The notes: a model not told the origin generated them from the sequence alone. 50,567 bases of DNA from an uncultured Clostridia bacterium (GCA_947629695.1 CANREQ010000002.1:1-50567), one strand, 5' to 3'; numbered from the stretch's first letter, positions 10,104 to 19,605 are shown. Program-made: numbers and translations.

Positions 10104-11531
10104 ATGAAAGGTAAAAAAATACTTATAACTGATACGATTTTAAGGGACGCGCACCAATCCCAGGCGGCGACGAGAATGAGATTTGACGAGATGGAACCCG
10201 TCTTGCCTTTGCTCGACGAAATAGGCTATTATTCGCTTGAGGCCTGGGGCGGCGCGACATTCGATTCCTGTCTGAGATTTTTAAACGAAGACCCTTGGGA
10301 TAGGCTGAGAAACCTCAAAAAATACCTCAAAAAGACGCCTATCCAGATGCTTTTGAGGGGGCAGAATTTGCTCGGATACAGGCATTATGCGGACGACGTG
10401 GTCGAAAAATTCGTCGAAAAGTCCATAGAAAACGGCGTTGGCGTAATCAGGGTGTTTGACGCGCTCAACGACCCGAGAAACCTCGAGGCCTCGATGAAGG
10501 CCATAAAGAAGTACGGAGCCGGCGGTAAGTGCGTATGCGAGGCGACGATTTCTTATACCACGAGCCCCGTGCATACGACGGAATATTTCTTAAAACTCGC
10601 CAAAACGCTTGAGGACATGGGCGCGGACAACATCTGCATAAAGGATATGGCAAATCTTCTGTTGCCTTTTACCGCTTACGAGCTGGTCAAAGAGCTGAGG
10701 GCGGAGCTTAAACCCGAAACCAAGATACATCTGCACACGCACAACACGTCGGGCACAGGCGACATGATAAATCTTATGGCGATACAGGCGGGCGTGGACA
10801 TAGTCGATTGCGCGCTTTCGCCTCTCGGCAACGGCACTTCTAACCCCGCGACCGAACCGCTTGTAGCCACTTTGAAGGGCACCGAATACGATACGGGAAT
10901 TGATATTGAAAAGCTTTTGCCCATTGTCAAGCACTTCAACGGTGTTGCGGCGCGCCTCGAAAAGGACGGATTTCTCAATCCCAAGGTCAGAAAGGTGGAC
11001 ATCAACACGCTTTTATACCAGGTACCGGGCGGAATGCTTTCCAATCTGATGAACCAACTCAAGCAGGCAGGCAAAGAAGATAAGCTCATGGAGTGCCTCG
11101 CCGAAGTGCCCGTCGTACGCAAGGACTGCGGTTATCCGCCCCTCGTTACGCCTTCAAGCCAAATCGTGGGAACGCAAGCCGTGTGGAACGTGCTTATGGG
11201 CAGATACAAGACGATCACCGCGCAGTACAAGGATCTGCAGCTTGGTAAATACGGCAAGGTGCCGGGCGAGGTCAATCCCGAAGTGCTTGCAATGTGCACC
11301 AAGAACGGTGAAGAAGTCATAACCTGCCGCCCTGCTGATCTGTTGCACGACGAAATGGCGGAGCTTACCGAAAAGGTAAAGTCGGACGGATTCTATAAAA
11401 AGGAAGAGGATGTGCTGTCCTACGCGCTGTTCCCTGAAGTTGCGACAAATTATTTCAAATGGCGCAAGGCGAAGGAAAGTGCGGTCGATACGGATATGGC
11501 GGCAAATCCCGATAAAGTTTATCCCGTATAA
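10104..11531 (+). CDS. Oxaloacetate decarboxylase alpha / 5S-type carboxyltransferase (no biotin domain)
   Basis: ITDTILRDAHQSQAATRM, MLLRGQNLLGYRHYADDVV, NICIKDMA, HLHTHNTSGTGD; C-terminal PYC_OADA domain, no AMKM. Confidence 0.94.
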   Translation: MKGKKILITDTILRDAHQSQAATRMRFDEMEPVLPLLDEIGYYSLEAWGGATFDSCLRFLNEDPWDRLRNLKKYLKKTPIQMLLRGQNLLGYRHYADDVVEKFVEKSIENGVGVIRVFDALNDPRNLEASMKAIKKYGAGGKCVCEATISYTTSPVHTTEYFLKLAKTLEDMGADNICIKDMANLLLPFTAYELVKELRAELKPETKIHLHTHNTSGTGDMINLMAIQAGVDIVDCALSPLGNGTSNPATEPLVATLKGTEYDTGIDIEKLLPIVKHFNGVAARLEKDGFLNPKVRKVDINTLLYQVPGGMLSNLMNQLKQAGKEDKLMECLAEVPVVRKDCGYPPLVTPSSQIVGTQAVWNVLMGRYKTITAQYKDLQLGKYGKVPGEVNPEVLAMCTKNGEEVITCRPADLLHDEMAELTEKVKSDGFYKKEEDVLSYALFPEVATNYFKWRKAKESAVDTDMAANPDKVYPV

Positions 11532-11542
11532 ATGTAAAAAGG

Positions 11543-11570
11543 CACGGTGAGGGCTCAGGCGCTCACCGTG
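11543..11570 (+). terminator. Inverted repeat, candidate terminator / processing hairpin after decarboxylase operon
   Basis: CACGGTGAG-10 nt-CTCACCGTG perfect 9-bp stem; no strong U-tract. Confidence 0.45.
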
Positions 11571-11580
11571 ATTTGATTAT

Positions 11581-12807
11581 ATGAAAGTTGCCATAATCGG
11601 GGCGGGAGCTTCGGGCCTGTTGGCCGCGTATGCGGCCGCATCAAACGGAAACGAAGTCACCGTGTTCGAAAAAAACGAAAAATGCGGTAAGAAAATTTAT
11701 ATAACCGGGAAAGGGCGGTGCAACGTGACAAACGATGTGCCGCCAAGGGATTTTTTACCCAATATCGTCACTAACCCGAAATTTATGACAAGCGCGATAT
11801 ATTCTTTCCCGCCCGAAAGATTGAAATCGCTTTTGCAGGAGGGCGGTCTAAAGCTTAAAACCGAAAGGGGAAACCGCGTTTTCCCCCAAAGCGATAAAGC
11901 GAGCGACGTAACTAAATGCCTTGTGAATTTGTGCGAAAATGCGGGCGTGACATTTAAATTTGACAGTGAAGTGCAGAATTTAGATGTTTTAGAAAGTACT
12001 ATGCGTGGCATAATCGTTAAAAATAACTTTATTCAGTTTGACAAAGTTATAGTCTGTACGGGCGGAATGAGTTATCCCGCGACCGGCTCGACGGGGGACG
12101 GATATAAATTTGCGGAAAAATTCGGGCACAAAATAGTCGAACCCAAACCCGCGCTTTGCGGGTTGGAACTTAAAGGCAATTATTTTTGCGGATTGCAGGG
12201 GTTGACATTGAAAAATGTGGAGCTTGTCGCCTTATATGGCGGCAAAAGACTGTTTTTGCAGAGGGGCGAGCTTCTGTTTACCCACTTCGGAATATCCGGT
12301 CCGCTTGTGTTATCTCTTTCAAGCTTGGTCAACAGGTTGCCTTTAAGTGAATTAGAACTTTATATAGATTTAAAACCCGCGCTTGATGACAGACAATTGG
12401 ACGAGCGTATTTTGCGCGATTTTTCCCAAAATCCCAACAAATCCATAGGCAATTGTCTTAAAAATTTATTGCCTAACGCAATAATCGGCGAAGTTTTGTC
12501 CCGCAGCGGAATAGACGCGGCCAAAAAGGTCAATTCGGTATCCAAGGCGGAACGCAAAGTTTTGTTGACAAATATAAAAAAATTTGGTATGATTATCAAG
12601 TCATTGCGTGGTTTTGACGAAGCCGTCGTAACAAGCGGCGGCGTTGACGTAAGCGAAGTCGATCCCAAGACCATGGAAAGCAAGCTCATAAAGGGCCTAT
12701 ATTTTTGCGGAGAAGTTCTGGATGTAGACGCTTTTACGGGCGGATTCAATCTTCAAATTGCGTTTTCAACCGGCTTCGCGGCGGGAAACAGCATAAAGCG
12801 GGGGTAA
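11581..12807 (+). CDS. HI0933/BaiN-family FAD-dependent flavoprotein
   Basis: MKVAIIGAGASGLLAAYAAA ... GKKIYITGKGRCNVTND ... GLYFCGEVLDVDAFTGGFNLQIAFSTGFAAG. Confidence 0.93.
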   Translation: MKVAIIGAGASGLLAAYAAASNGNEVTVFEKNEKCGKKIYITGKGRCNVTNDVPPRDFLPNIVTNPKFMTSAIYSFPPERLKSLLQEGGLKLKTERGNRVFPQSDKASDVTKCLVNLCENAGVTFKFDSEVQNLDVLESTMRGIIVKNNFIQFDKVIVCTGGMSYPATGSTGDGYKFAEKFGHKIVEPKPALCGLELKGNYFCGLQGLTLKNVELVALYGGKRLFLQRGELLFTHFGISGPLVLSLSSLVNRLPLSELELYIDLKPALDDRQLDERILRDFSQNPNKSIGNCLKNLLPNAIIGEVLSRSGIDAAKKVNSVSKAERKVLLTNIKKFGMIIKSLRGFDEAVVTSGGVDVSEVDPKTMESKLIKGLYFCGEVLDVDAFTGGFNLQIAFSTGFAAGNSIKRG

Positions 12808-12809
12808 AT

Positions 12810-13817
12810 ATGAAAGCAATACGCGGCGCAACAACTGTAGATAATGACACGCCCGAGGAAATCAGGCGGGCTGTCGGCGGTCTTTTAAGCGAGATTATGG
12901 CAAAAAATAACCTGTCTTACGGCGAAATAATCTGCATTATGTTGTCCAACACGCAGGATATAAAATCGCTTTATCCCGCAAAAGCCGCGCGGGAGTGCGG
13001 GTTTGCCCACTGCGCGCTCTATTCTTCTTTGGAGCCGGACATAGATAACTCCTTAAAGCTTTGTATCCGCGTTATGATATTGGCCGAAATCGACAAAGCC
13101 CCTACGCATGTGTATCTGGGCAAAGCGGAGTGCCTGCGGAAGGATATAACAAAAATCATTAACATTGCGCTGGACGGACCCGCGGGTAGCGGCAAGAGTA
13201 CGGTTTCCAAGCTCGTTGCAGAAAAATTGGGCATTTTGTATCTCGACACGGGCGCGATGTACCGCGCAATTGCCTTAAAATGCGTGCGCGAAAACGCCGA
13301 TTATTGCGATAAAGACGCTGTAAAGCATATTTTGAACGGATTGGATCTTACAATCGACTACCGTGACGGCAAGCAAATTACCATGCTCGACGGCGCGGAC
13401 GTCGGGGAAAGTATCCGCACGCCGCAGGTTTCTCTTCTCGCCTCTTACGTATCGGCATACAGCTTTGTCCGCAACAAAATGGTGGAGTTGCAACGGCAAA
13501 TAGCCGCAAAATTTTCCTGTATTCTGGACGGAAGGGATATCGGCACCAACGTTCTCCCGGGGTGCGAGTTTAAATTTTTCCTAACGGCCTCGCCTGAAGT
13601 CAGGGCGAAGAGAAGATACGAAGAGCTGTGCGCAAAGGGTTCTGCCCAGCCATACGAAGATGTGTTGAAAGAGATAAACGAGCGCGATTTCCAGGATAAA
13701 AACCGCGCCGTTGCGCCTTTGAAACAGGCTTCGGACGCGATTTTGATAGATACTTCCGCACTTACGGCGGAGCAGGTAGCGGCGGTTATTGTCGAAAACG
13801 TTCAAAGGAAAATTTGA
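12810..13817 (+). CDS. Fusion protein: AroH-type chorismate mutase + (d)CMP kinase
   Basis: N-terminal MKAIRGATTVDNDTPEEIRRAVGGLL ... LEPDIDNSLKLCIRVMI ... HVYLGKAECLRKD (AroH), directly followed by INIALDGPAGSGKSTVSKLVAEKLGILYLDTGAMYRA (Cmk) in one frame. Confidence 0.9.
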   Translation: MKAIRGATTVDNDTPEEIRRAVGGLLSEIMAKNNLSYGEIICIMLSNTQDIKSLYPAKAARECGFAHCALYSSLEPDIDNSLKLCIRVMILAEIDKAPTHVYLGKAECLRKDITKIINIALDGPAGSGKSTVSKLVAEKLGILYLDTGAMYRAIALKCVRENADYCDKDAVKHILNGLDLTIDYRDGKQITMLDGADVGESIRTPQVSLLASYVSAYSFVRNKMVELQRQIAAKFSCILDGRDIGTNVLPGCEFKFFLTASPEVRAKRRYEELCAKGSAQPYEDVLKEINERDFQDKNRAVAPLKQASDAILIDTSALTAEQVAAVIVENVQRKI

Positions 13818-13852
13818 TCGCCTAAAAATTAAGGCGGCATCAAGGTGAAAAA

Positions 13853-14542
13853 ATGAGAGATAAAAGCGAAAAAGAAACGGAAAAAACCGTAAAAGCAAAG
13901 AAATCGGGTCTGGAAAAGTTTTTCGGCTTTCTTCATTTTTGGGAAAGGCACCTGTTCAGGGTGGTGTTCCCCTATAAAAGATACGGCAATCTGACGAAAT
14001 ACAACGAGGGCCCGCTTATCGTCATAGGCAATCACTACAGCGTGCTCGACGTGGTTTATCCCTGTCTTTTGACAGACCGGCCCATTCACTTTATGGCAAA
14101 GCAAGAGCTTTGGCGGGGCGGCCTCATGAAAAAATTCGTGATAAAATGCGAGTGTATTCCCGTCAAGCGCGACGGAAGCGACGTGCAGGCCATCAAAGAC
14201 GCCATGCGCTATCTTAAAAACGACGGCGTAGTAAATATCTTCCCCGAGGGAACGCGCAACCATTCTTACGCCGATTTGTTGCCATTCCACAGCGGAGCGG
14301 CCGCGCTCTCCATAAAGATGAGGGCGCCCATCGTTCCCATCGTGCAGGTGAAAAAGCTCAGGGCGTTTCACAGATCGCATATAATTTACGGCGACCCCAT
14401 AGAGTTCAGACAGTTTTACGGCAAGAAGGTGAGCAAAGAGGATATCGAAGCGTGCGATAAACAGCTTCGCGACGCAATAATAAATATGCGTCTCGCCTTT
14501 ATTGAAAAGCACAATATAAAATTCAAGAGCGATAAGGTCTGA
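13853..14542 (+). CDS. plsC: 1-acyl-sn-glycerol-3-phosphate acyltransferase
   Basis: NHYSVLD (NHX4D-like) and FPEGTRNH motifs. Confidence 0.92.
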   Translation: MRDKSEKETEKTVKAKKSGLEKFFGFLHFWERHLFRVVFPYKRYGNLTKYNEGPLIVIGNHYSVLDVVYPCLLTDRPIHFMAKQELWRGGLMKKFVIKCECIPVKRDGSDVQAIKDAMRYLKNDGVVNIFPEGTRNHSYADLLPFHSGAAALSIKMRAPIVPIVQVKKLRAFHRSHIIYGDPIEFRQFYGKKVSKEDIEACDKQLRDAIINMRLAFIEKHNIKFKSDKV

Positions 14543-16623
14543 TGCAGGTTTACGTTGCCAAAAACAGCGGCTTTTGCCGCGGTGTGAAAAACGCCGTCGA
14601 TACGGCTTTGAGCGTTCCGGCGGAAAACACATATATCCTCGGCGAGATCATACACAACGCCGAGGTCGTCAAGAGCATAGCGGACAGGGGGCTGAAAGTT
14701 GTTGAAAACTTTTCGGAGATCCCCGACGGGGCGACGGTTATTTTCCGCTCCCACGGGGTGCCGCTTTCCTATTATGCCGAGTGTGAAAAACGCAATATCA
14801 AAATCATCGATTGCACTTGCAAATTCGTCAACAACACTCAAAAAATCGTGCGCGACGAGTATGCCAAGGGTAATTTTATAGTTATTTGCGGGGAACCGAC
14901 TCATCCGGAAGTTATAAGTTTGCAGGGGTGGTGTGAAAACAGCGCTCTCGTCGTCAATTCCGAAGATTGTAATTTTTGGCAAATTCGCGAAAAAAATGTC
15001 TCAATTGTCGCTCAAACGACGTTTTCTGTAGAAAAATTTGAAAAAATAATAAAAAATATTGGAAAACTCTGTGAAAAATCAGTTGCCGTTTTTAAAACTA
15101 TTTGCTATACTACTGTTGATCGGCAACTTGAAGCAAAACAGCTCGCTTCCGTATGCGACGCAATGATAGTTATAGGCGGGCTGAACAGCAGTAACACAAA
15201 CAAGCTTTACGATATATGCCGCGAAAGTTGCGCAAACGTGATAAGGCTTGCCGACGCCGATAAATTCGATTACGATAAAATCAGAAATTTTAATAAAATA
15301 GGTATTGTTTCGGGGGCGTCAACCCCGAACGCGCAAACCCGGGAGGTTCTCTTAAAGATGGAAGAAAAAAGCACAGAAGTAAATGCGACTAGTTCCATGG
15401 CGGACGTAGTTGCAAAGATTGACAGCGAATCGAAGTTCAGAAAGGGTCAGATCGTAACCGCTACCATTTCCGAAGCGACGGAGGACGGTTTACAGATCCT
15501 TTTGCCTTACTCTAAAAAGGAAATTCCGCTGAGCAAGGACGAGCTTGATTGCGAGGAGTATAAATCCGAAGATTACGCAAGCAAGATCGGCGAACCTATC
15601 GATTTGATGGTTGTCGAGCTTAAGCCTTCTTTAAAACTTTCCCAGAAGATGATCAAATTGCTCGAGCAGGAAGAGCAGGTCATCGCCGACATTGAGGCGG
15701 GCAATGAATTCCAGACGGTTTGCACGGGCTTCAACAAAGGCGGACTTGTAGGGCAGGTTGGCACGTATTCCGTATTCGTGCCCGCAAAGGAGATCCGCCC
15801 CGGCTTCGTTCAGGATCTGTCCAAATACGTGGGCAAGAATTTGCGCCTCCGCATGATCGAGATCAAGCGCGAGAGGAGAACGGAGATCATCGCTTCCCAG
15901 CGCGTCATTATTCAGGAAGAGCGCGACGCCAAAGCGGCTGCAAAAGCGGCCAAAGAGGCGGAGTTCTTCGACGCGATTTCCGAAGGCGATATAGTCGAGG
16001 GCAAGGTTGAAAGGGCGACAAATTTCGGCGCGTTCGTATCCGTCGGCGGTTTTGATTGCCTCGCACACATTTCCGATTTGTCCTGGACGGGCGTTAAAGA
16101 AGTAACGGACGTTCTGGAATTGGGCAAGACCTATCAGTTTAAAATACTCAAGATAGACAGGGAGAACAAGAAGGTCTCCATAGGCTATAAACAGCTTCAG
16201 CCCCAGCCTTGGGATCTTGCGGCGGATAAATATCATGTCGGCGAGGTCATCAAGGGCAAGGTCGTAAGGATTGTTCCTTTCGGCGCGTTTGTGGAAGTCG
16301 AAAAGGGAATCGACGGCCTCGTCCACGTATCCCAGATCAGCCACGAGAGGATCGAAACTCCCGCAACCGTGTTGAACGTAGGCGACGAAGTGGAAGCCAA
16401 GATAATGGCGTTCGACGTCGAAGCAAAGAAGATGAATCTCTCCATCAAAGCTCTTTTGCCCGAGCAGGAAAGAAGGCCCCGCGCGGAGAGGGCGGAAGGT
16501 GAAGAAAAACGCGGCCGCGCCCCTAGGAAAGACGACGGCGAGCTTTCAAGCTGGAGCGACGGAAGCATTTCCGTAGGCACGTCCATAGGCGATTTGCTCA
16601 ACAAAGCAGAGAAGAAAGACTGA
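14542..16623 (+). CDS. ispH-rpsA: 4-hydroxy-3-methylbut-2-enyl diphosphate reductase fused to ribosomal protein S1
   Basis: IspH part: NSGFCRGVKNAV, FRSHGVP, DCTCKFV, KTICYTTVDRQ. C-terminal S1 repeats: GDIVEGKVERATNFGAFVSVGGFDCLAHISD and GEVIKGKVVRIVPFGAFVEVEKGIDGLVHVSQIS. Confidence 0.95.
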   Translation: MQVYVAKNSGFCRGVKNAVDTALSVPAENTYILGEIIHNAEVVKSIADRGLKVVENFSEIPDGATVIFRSHGVPLSYYAECEKRNIKIIDCTCKFVNNTQKIVRDEYAKGNFIVICGEPTHPEVISLQGWCENSALVVNSEDCNFWQIREKNVSIVAQTTFSVEKFEKIIKNIGKLCEKSVAVFKTICYTTVDRQLEAKQLASVCDAMIVIGGLNSSNTNKLYDICRESCANVIRLADADKFDYDKIRNFNKIGIVSGASTPNAQTREVLLKMEEKSTEVNATSSMADVVAKIDSESKFRKGQIVTATISEATEDGLQILLPYSKKEIPLSKDELDCEEYKSEDYASKIGEPIDLMVVELKPSLKLSQKMIKLLEQEEQVIADIEAGNEFQTVCTGFNKGGLVGQVGTYSVFVPAKEIRPGFVQDLSKYVGKNLRLRMIEIKRERRTEIIASQRVIIQEERDAKAAAKAAKEAEFFDAISEGDIVEGKVERATNFGAFVSVGGFDCLAHISDLSWTGVKEVTDVLELGKTYQFKILKIDRENKKVSIGYKQLQPQPWDLAADKYHVGEVIKGKVVRIVPFGAFVEVEKGIDGLVHVSQISHERIETPATVLNVGDEVEAKIMAFDVEAKKMNLSIKALLPEQERRPRAERAEGEEKRGRAPRKDDGELSSWSDGSISVGTSIGDLLNKAEKKD

Positions 16624-16636
16624 TAATCAGCTTTTT

Positions 16637-16664
16637 AAGCGCCCCGAAATCGGGGCGCTTTTAA
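16637..16664 (+). terminator. Rho-independent terminator
   Basis: AAGCGCCCCGA-aat-CGGGGCGCTT + TTT. Confidence 0.85.
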
Positions 16665-16671
16665 AATGCCG

Positions 16672-16701
16672 TTGAACAAATCGGAGTTTTATTTATATAA
16701 T
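16672..16701 (+). promoter_or_regulatory. Candidate promoter of htpG
   Basis: TTGAAC-18 bp-TATAAT. Confidence 0.4.
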
Positions 16702-16761
16702 AAGGTTTAACGAAGCGCAGGATTGTTTATATAAATTGAGTAAGAAACGGAGGTATTCAAC

Positions 16762-18609
16762 ATGAAAAAGGGCAAAATACGCATTTCAAGCGAAAATATG
16801 ATGCCTATAATCAAAAAATGGCTTTATTCCGATAAGGATATATTTTTGAGGGAGATAGTGGCAAACGGCATCGACGCGATAACAAAGTTCAAAAAGCTTG
16901 CCACCATGGGCGAGGCTACGGAGGCCGAAGGCGAAGGGTATTGCGTAAAGATTTCCGTTGACCCGGACCAAAAAACCCTGTGCGTTGAAGATAACGGCAT
17001 AGGCATGAGCGAGGAAGAAGTCGAAAAATACATAACCCAGATAGCCTTTTCAGGCGCGTCGGATTTCCTTTCCAAGTATGAAAAGGCGGGCGGAGACGGC
17101 ATAATCGGGCATTTCGGCCTCGGTTTTTATTCCGCCTATATGGTATCGTCGCTTGTAGAGATAGAGACGAAATCCTATAAAGAGGACGCTCCCGCCGTAA
17201 AGTGGTCGTCCGACGGAAACTCCACTTATCAGATAGGCGAGTGCGACAGAAAAGAGCGCGGCACAAAGATAATAATGCACATCGCCGACGAGGAAAAGGA
17301 ATTTTTAAACGAGAGCAACATCAAAGGCTTGGTTAGAAAGTATTGCTCGTTTATGCCCTACAACATTTACGTCGGCTATAAGGGCGACGGCAAGGACGAG
17401 CCCTTGAATACGACCCTTCCGCTCTATGCCAAGGCGCCCAAGGATTGCACCGACGAGGAGTATAAAGAGTTTTACACAAACACCTTTATGGATTACGACG
17501 CTCCCATATTCTGGGTGCACCTCGATATGGATTATCCATTCAAGTTAAAGGGTATTCTCTATTTCCCCAAAGTCAAAAACAAGGTGGAGCTTGAAAGGGG
17601 CAAGGTAAAGCTTTATTGCAACCAGGTTTTCATAGCAGACAATATCAAGGAAGTTATTCCCGAATTTTTAATGCTTTTGAACGGCGTTATCGACTGTCCG
17701 GATATTCCGCTCAACGTGTCGCGCAGTTTCCTGCAAAACGACCGGCAGGTACAGCGCATTTCCAAATATATAACCAAAAAAGTGGCGGATAAGCTCATAG
17801 GTCTGTTCAACGACGACAGGGCAAAATATGAGGAATATTGGAGTGATTTGGCCAATTTCGTCAAATTCGGCTGTATAAAGGACGGCGAGTTCTACGACAA
17901 GGTCAAAGATATAATAATATGGAAAGATATTGACGGCAATTACAAAAATTTAAAGGAATTTTTAGGCAAAACCGAAACGGATGAAGCGACCGCGGAAAAT
18001 GGCGTGGACGGGGAAAAGAAAGATGAAAAGCCCAAGCAACCCGAAACGGTTTACTATGTATCTGATACGGAACAGCAGGCGCAATACATCAAAATGTTTA
18101 AGGACGCCGGCCTGAACGCTTTGACATGCGATACATTTATAGACCCTCATTTTATTAGCTTTGTGGAGTATAAAGTGCCCGATAAAGTCAAGTTTATGAG
18201 GATAGACGCCGACGTTGCCGACGCTCTCAAGGGCGAGGACGGCGCGGAGGACAGCGCATTGCAGGAGATATTCAAAAAGGCCATAGCTGACGATAATGTA
18301 AAGGTTGTGACCCGCAAATTGAAAAACAGCGAAGTCCCCGCGATAATCAACGTAGAGGAGTATATAAGAAGATATTCGGAGATGGGTCAGTTCTACGGAA
18401 TGACGGACGGACAAATTGCCAAAACCTTGGTAATAAACACCGCAAATCCCGTGGTTGCGCGCATTAAAGAGCTTCCGGACGACAAGCAGGGGTTTGTGGC
18501 AAAGTATGTTTATACGCTCGCGCTGTTGTCATTCAAAAAGCTTTCCCCCGAAGAGCTCAACTCCTACATGGCGGATACGCTCACGTTACTCGGGGAATAT
18601 GTTAAGTAA
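16762..18609 (+). CDS. htpG: Molecular chaperone HtpG (Hsp90)
   Basis: LREIVANGIDAITKFKKL, VEDNGIGMSEEEV, IGHFGLGFYSAYMV, ERGTKIIMHI. Confidence 0.97.
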   Translation: MKKGKIRISSENMMPIIKKWLYSDKDIFLREIVANGIDAITKFKKLATMGEATEAEGEGYCVKISVDPDQKTLCVEDNGIGMSEEEVEKYITQIAFSGASDFLSKYEKAGGDGIIGHFGLGFYSAYMVSSLVEIETKSYKEDAPAVKWSSDGNSTYQIGECDRKERGTKIIMHIADEEKEFLNESNIKGLVRKYCSFMPYNIYVGYKGDGKDEPLNTTLPLYAKAPKDCTDEEYKEFYTNTFMDYDAPIFWVHLDMDYPFKLKGILYFPKVKNKVELERGKVKLYCNQVFIADNIKEVIPEFLMLLNGVIDCPDIPLNVSRSFLQNDRQVQRISKYITKKVADKLIGLFNDDRAKYEEYWSDLANFVKFGCIKDGEFYDKVKDIIIWKDIDGNYKNLKEFLGKTETDEATAENGVDGEKKDEKPKQPETVYYVSDTEQQAQYIKMFKDAGLNALTCDTFIDPHFISFVEYKVPDKVKFMRIDADVADALKGEDGAEDSALQEIFKKAIADDNVKVVTRKLKNSEVPAIINVEEYIRRYSEMGQFYGMTDGQIAKTLVINTANPVVARIKELPDDKQGFVAKYVYTLALLSFKKLSPEELNSYMADTLTLLGEYVK

Positions 18610-18634
18610 CTTAAAAAAAATTCAATACGAAATC

Positions 18635-18666
18635 AAAATAATCGCTTCGGCGATTATTTTTTTTGC
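18635..18666 (+). terminator. Rho-independent terminator of htpG
   Basis: AATAATCGC-TTCG-GCGATTATT followed by a run of T. Confidence 0.85.
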
Positions 18667-18705
18667 CCTTGTTCTACTTTCGTTTGCTAATTTATAAATT
18701 ATAAT

Positions 18706-19605
18706 ATGAATTTGAGCTTCCTGCCGCCTCATATACGGTCGGCGCTGGACAACCTCAACATAAATTATCTGACCGAAATCAGGCTAAGGGCGGGACAGCC
18801 CGTGATAATTTCATATAAAGACGGATATTGTTTTCTCGGCCGCTCGGGCGTTACGGAGAGAAAAGACGGCGCAATTTTGTGCGAAGAGGTGCAAAGCGTC
18901 TTGGGCACGGCCATGGAAAGGAGCGTTTTCGCCTATACGGAACAGCTTAAAAATTCGTATATTACCGTTGGCGGCGGCATAAGAATAGGCATCGGCGGGG
19001 AATATGTTTGCGAAAACGGAGGGATAAAGACGGTTAAAAATCCCACATCGCTCAATATACGCATCCCGCACGACGCGGCTGGATGCGCGGCCGAAATATA
19101 CAAACACTACCTTGATACGGGAGATTCGATATTGATATTCTCCCCGCCGGGATACGGAAAAACGACTCTTTTGCGCGATTTTGCCCGCCGAACAGGGGGA
19201 AATATCGGCTTAAACGCGCTTGTTTTCGATGAGCGGTACGAGCTTTCGGCTATGGACGGAAACGGGCGGGGATATGATTTGGGAATGAATTGCGACATAG
19301 TGCGTGGTGCGGACAAGCTAAGCGCATTTGCCAACGCCATACGCGTTATGCGGCCGGAAATTATAATTTGCGACGAGTTGTACGGCGAGGGCGATTTCAA
19401 GGCGGTAGGTCACGCAGCGGATTGTGGCATAAAGATAGTTGCTTCATCGCACATTTGCGATAAAAACAAGCTTTCGCGACTCCCGTTCGATTGCTTTATC
19501 GGGCTCACGGGGATAGGCAAACAGGCTGAAATTTATGATAAAACTTTTAATATTATCGGCTATTGTAATACTTTCGGCGTTGTTCGGGATAATATTGGCG
19601 GCTGA
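18706..19605 (+). CDS. spoIIIAA: Stage III sporulation protein AA (ATPase)
   Basis: Walker A SPPGYGKTTLLRDFARR; IIICDELYGEGD; head of intact spoIIIA gene order. Confidence 0.94.
   Translation: MNLSFLPPHIRSALDNLNINYLTEIRLRAGQPVIISYKDGYCFLGRSGVTERKDGAILCEEVQSVLGTAMERSVFAYTEQLKNSYITVGGGIRIGIGGEYVCENGGIKTVKNPTSLNIRIPHDAAGCAAEIYKHYLDTGDSILIFSPPGYGKTTLLRDFARRTGGNIGLNALVFDERYELSAMDGNGRGYDLGMNCDIVRGADKLSAFANAIRVMRPEIIICDELYGEGDFKAVGHAADCGIKIVASSHICDKNKLSRLPFDCFIGLTGIGKQAEIYDKTFNIIGYCNTFGVVRDNIGG

Noticed and set aside
15631-16344. 237-aa minus-strand ORF
   Set aside because: Antisense to the S1 domains of ispH-rpsA.
18700-18705. TATAAT directly abutting the spoIIIAA ATG
   Set aside because: Too close to the start codon to be a -10 for this gene (TSS would be inside the CDS); no matching -35. 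Not called as a promoter.
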